48,386 bases of DNA from IMG/VR virus record IMGVR_UViG_3300021959_000074, positions 1 through 48,386 of that record, one strand, 5' to 3'. Below, in pieces: positions 46,945 to 48,386 of this stretch (position 1 is the stretch's first letter; each line of letters starts with the position of its first letter). The stretch is from a virus. The notes beneath the pieces were generated by a model that ran no database searches, was not told the DNA's origin, and saw only the letters and a list, made by a program, of their open reading frames with translations. A program made the translations under genes and the position numbers.

Positions 46945-47295
46945 TTAAAACAAGTCAGCTTCTGTTAGCTCTGACTCTAGCTTAAATCCCATAGCCGCTA
47001 CAACATATCTCTTGCCTTGTAGCTCTACTACATCTCCCATCGATGTTGAACGCAATCCCCAAGTACGACCATCTTCATCACGCTCTAGCATCGTGGTTAA
47101 CTGTATGTCTTCGTTATAGTCTGGGTTTGGTTCTCCACCGTCGAAGTATTCACCTTTAGACCAGCTACCCTCTATGTTCTGTGTTACTCTATACACATAC
47201 TCTAGTGCAGACATGCCAGTGCGGTTACCCACGTCTATCTTAGCTACTTGTTCTGGTTCATCGTTGAATGCTGAGTGTATTAAAGTTGCTATCAT
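46945..47295 (-). CDS. Hypothetical early protein
   Basis: A 116-aa acidic protein that I do not recognise. It has IATLIHSAFNDEPEQVAKID near the N-terminus, ALEYVYRVTQNIEGSWSKGE in the middle and RYVVAAMGFKLESELTEADL at the end; mixed alpha/beta and no membrane segment. Short proteins of this general shape are frequent in the early regions of marine T4-like phages. It has a strong AAGGAG ribosome binding site and a perfect sigma-70 promoter 30 nt upstream of its start. Confidence 0.7.
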   Translation of the reverse strand: MIATLIHSAFNDEPEQVAKIDVGNRTGMSALEYVYRVTQNIEGSWSKGEYFDGGEPNPDYNEDIQLTTMLERDEDGRTWGLRSTSMGDVVELQGKRYVVAAMGFKLESELTEADLF

Positions 47296-47324
47296 ATCCG
47301 GCTCCTTGTTTAGTTAGTATAGTT

Positions 47325-47353
47325 ATTATATGATCTTTCTGCCAAAATGTCAA
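47325..47353 (-). promoter_or_regulatory. Consensus sigma-70 promoter, minus strand
   Basis: TTGACA, a 17-nt spacer and TATAAT read on the minus strand from 47353 to 47325, both hexamers perfect. The spacer and flank resemble the promoter at 48253-48225 (shared TTTTGG near the -35 and ATCATATAATAAC around the -10), suggesting duplication. Confidence 0.85.
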
Positions 47354-47360
47354 CCAATCG

Positions 47361-48029
47361 CTAGGCCTTTTTGCCTAATAGGAAGTTGGCTATTCTAGCA
47401 TCCGCTACATCTACTTCCCTGGCATCCAAGCAGGCTAGACTGCTATCCGCGATGTATTTCTGTGCTCGATCCTTGCTGATGCGGCTCCAATCTAGGTTAA
47501 ACAAGCAAAGACCCGCACCTGAGCTGGTGACCCGGATGTCTCTGTTTATCCGTTCGCCTCTGGTAGAGGTCTTTATGGTCACTGACTCCCAACGGACTCG
47601 GTTCTCTTTCATCTGCTTGGCCGCGGCTACCATGCGATTGATTATGGTCTTGGCTAATACTGCTCCCACGGGCTTGTCAGCTTCACGTGCTTCGCGGCGG
47701 ATGCGTTCTTCTTCATCACGGGCCTGCTGTCTGGCGGCGTTAGCTATACTGTACTCGCGCTTGACTTCATCTATGTTCTCGTAGAAGTTCTCTACTATCT
47801 TCAATGCCCTGTGGCTGGATTCAACGAAAGCGCGGCTACGTTCTAGGCTACCCACGGCGTTATCTATCCTAGTCCATGAGTCAGAGGTGATATAGCAATG
47901 GAAGCCCTGCTCGCGGTCGATCTCCGTCTTTACTTCTATAGGTTCGCTCACATAGCCCTTTACCGGGATCTTGATGCGGTCCTTGGCCATCTCGTTCCTT
48001 ACTGCGGTTAATAGTTGTGGGTATAGCAT
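47361..48029 (-). CDS. Hypothetical early protein with coiled coil
   Basis: A 222-aa protein of unknown function. The N-terminal part (MLYPQLLTAVRNEMAKDRIK, then GFHCYITSDSWTRIDNAVG) appears globular. Residues about 85-150 (LEKSRAFVES-like charged region, then QQARDEEERIRREAREADKP) are strongly helical and a likely coiled coil. The C-terminal part contains AGLCLFNLDWSRISKDRAQK and a basic LLGKKA tail. The start ATG at 48029 has AAGGAG; an earlier in-frame ATG at 48095 lacks one and runs into the lipoprotein gene. It follows a lipoprotein gene by 10 nt and so belongs to that unit. Confidence 0.65.
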   Translation of the reverse strand: MLYPQLLTAVRNEMAKDRIKIPVKGYVSEPIEVKTEIDREQGFHCYITSDSWTRIDNAVGSLERSRAFVESSHRALKIVENFYENIDEVKREYSIANAARQQARDEEERIRREAREADKPVGAVLAKTIINRMVAAAKQMKENRVRWESVTIKTSTRGERINRDIRVTSSGAGLCLFNLDWSRISKDRAQKYIADSSLACLDAREVDVADARIANFLLGKKA

Positions 48030-48039
48030 AGTCGGCTCC

Positions 48040-48204
48040 TTATGGTAATTGTCCCTGTTGGACTTTAGCGTTGATGTGTCGTATGCGATCAACATGCTCC
48101 TGCACGCCTTGCATGGTGTCGTGATAACCTGGCACTGATGAGCAGGCTGTCAAGAACGGTAATACTATCAAAAATGCTATGGCTATCGTAAGTTTGGTTT
48201 TCAT
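48040..48204 (-). CDS. Small lipoprotein
   Basis: A 54-aa lipoprotein gene. MKTKLTIAIAFLIVLPF leads into the lipobox L-T-A-C at residues 18-21, then SSVPGYHDTMQGVQEHVDRI and a Gln-rich end. GGAGG lies before the ATG at 48204, and a consensus promoter is just upstream. It shares the LTAC lipobox with the lipoprotein at 46582, but the mature parts are unrelated in sequence. Function unknown. Confidence 0.7.
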   Translation of the reverse strand: MKTKLTIAIAFLIVLPFLTACSSVPGYHDTMQGVQEHVDRIRHINAKVQQGQLP

Positions 48205-48224
48205 GATCGCTCCTCCATATTGTT

Positions 48225-48253
48225 ATTATATGATCATTTTACCAAAAAGTCAA
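48225..48253 (-). promoter_or_regulatory. Sigma-70 promoter inside the 47-aa membrane protein gene
   Basis: TTGACT, a 17-nt spacer and TATAAT on the minus strand from 48253 to 48225. It overlaps the end of the 47-aa gene at 48234 and drives the lipoprotein and coiled-coil genes. Near-duplicate of the promoter at 47353-47325. Confidence 0.8.
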
Positions 48254-48377
48254 TCAAAATATAACCACAGAATCCGATGCCGAATCCCCATACCGTAGCG
48301 GCTAGACAGGATAAGATGTAATCTAATCTATCTAGCTTCCTTAGTACTCTTTCATAGGCTTGTTGTGTTTCGTGCAT
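48234..48377 (-). CDS. Small membrane protein
   Basis: A 47-aa protein. The N-terminal half is a charged helix (QQAYERVLRKLDRLDYI); the C-terminal half is one hydrophobic segment, SCLAATVWGFGIGFCGYILI, ending in DFLVK. GGAGTG lies five bases before the ATG at 48377, near the window edge. Genes of this size with a single membrane segment are often early phage proteins acting on the host envelope. No family is recognised. Confidence 0.6.
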   Translation of the reverse strand: MHETQQAYERVLRKLDRLDYILSCLAATVWGFGIGFCGYILIDFLVK

Positions 48378-48386
48378 AATCACTCC

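Noticed and set aside
46582-46945. Rz/Rz1-like spanin pair formed by the two-TM protein and overlapping lipoprotein
   Set aside because: An inner-membrane spanin has one TM and a periplasmic coiled coil; the partner here has two TMs and no such region.
47371-47784. 137-codon plus-strand frame opposite the coiled-coil gene
   Set aside because: Ser/Ala/Arg-rich shadow translation of a Glu/Arg coiled coil on the minus strand.
1-48386. tRNA genes, CRISPR arrays, integrase or attachment sites
   Set aside because: No cloverleaf-like arrangement, regularly spaced repeats or recombinase motifs were seen on reading both strands.

Overview
The window is a 48.4 kb piece of a T4-like contractile-tailed phage. 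The assignment rests on a set of T4-type proteins: neck gp13 and gp14, sheath gp18, tube gp19, a gp54-like tube initiator, head-completion nuclease gp4, terminase gp16 and gp17, gp32, UvsX, UvsW, primase gp61, helicase gp41 and dNMP kinase gp1. Many of the unknown proteins look like the conserved hypotheticals of marine T4-like phages (cyanophages and pelagiphages). That comparison is from memory, not from a search. The DNA is A+T-rich apart from the last 3 kb. No photosynthesis genes, tRNAs or CRISPR arrays were seen. The host cannot be fixed, but several perfect TTGACA-N17-TATAAT promoters point to a bacterium with ordinary sigma-70 recognition.

Layout. 1-9 kb: virion genes (gp14 on minus, gp13, sheath, tube, tube initiator, gp4) with an early-type dNMP kinase gene and an antisense HNH-like gene inserted. 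8.5-9.9 kb: a methyltransferase/glycosyltransferase pair placed between gp4 and gp16. 9.9-15.3 kb: DNA packaging (gp16, gp17) and several virion-type unknowns. 15.4-18.3 kb: recombination (gp32, uvsX, a uvsY-like gene). 18.4-25.5 kb and 28.2-36.5 kb: a large glycan-modification island, interrupted by a 396-aa unknown and uvsW. 36.4-38.6 kb: small replication-region genes, including a gp62-like protein and a miniature DnaE-palm protein. 38.6-40.7 kb: an SGNH hydrolase and a baseplate-type structural protein. 40.7-45.2 kb: primase, carbamoyltransferase, helicase and a nucleotidyltransferase. 45.2-48.4 kb: a higher-G+C, minus-strand block of small lipoproteins and membrane proteins with duplicated consensus promoters.

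The glycan island holds six divergent copies of one KpsC/KpsS-like (GT-B-like) putative glycosyltransferase, at least three GT-A (DxD) glycosyltransferases, seven methyltransferases of FkbM, TylF and other types, GDP-mannose 4,6-dehydratase, a sugar nucleotidyltransferase-cupin fusion and a cupin. The genes overlap at ATGA-type junctions and read as a dedicated pathway that makes, transfers and methylates sugars, probably on host surface glycan or on the virion.

Regulation is unusual. T4-type late promoters (NNTAAATA) lie so close to start codons, often exactly 5 nt from ATG, that the predicted transcript starts on the AUG itself. Three replication-region genes show the same arrangement with sigma-70 promoters. 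Leaderless or near-leaderless mRNAs are therefore predicted for much of the genome. Intrinsic terminators (four on plus, one on minus) separate the transcription units.
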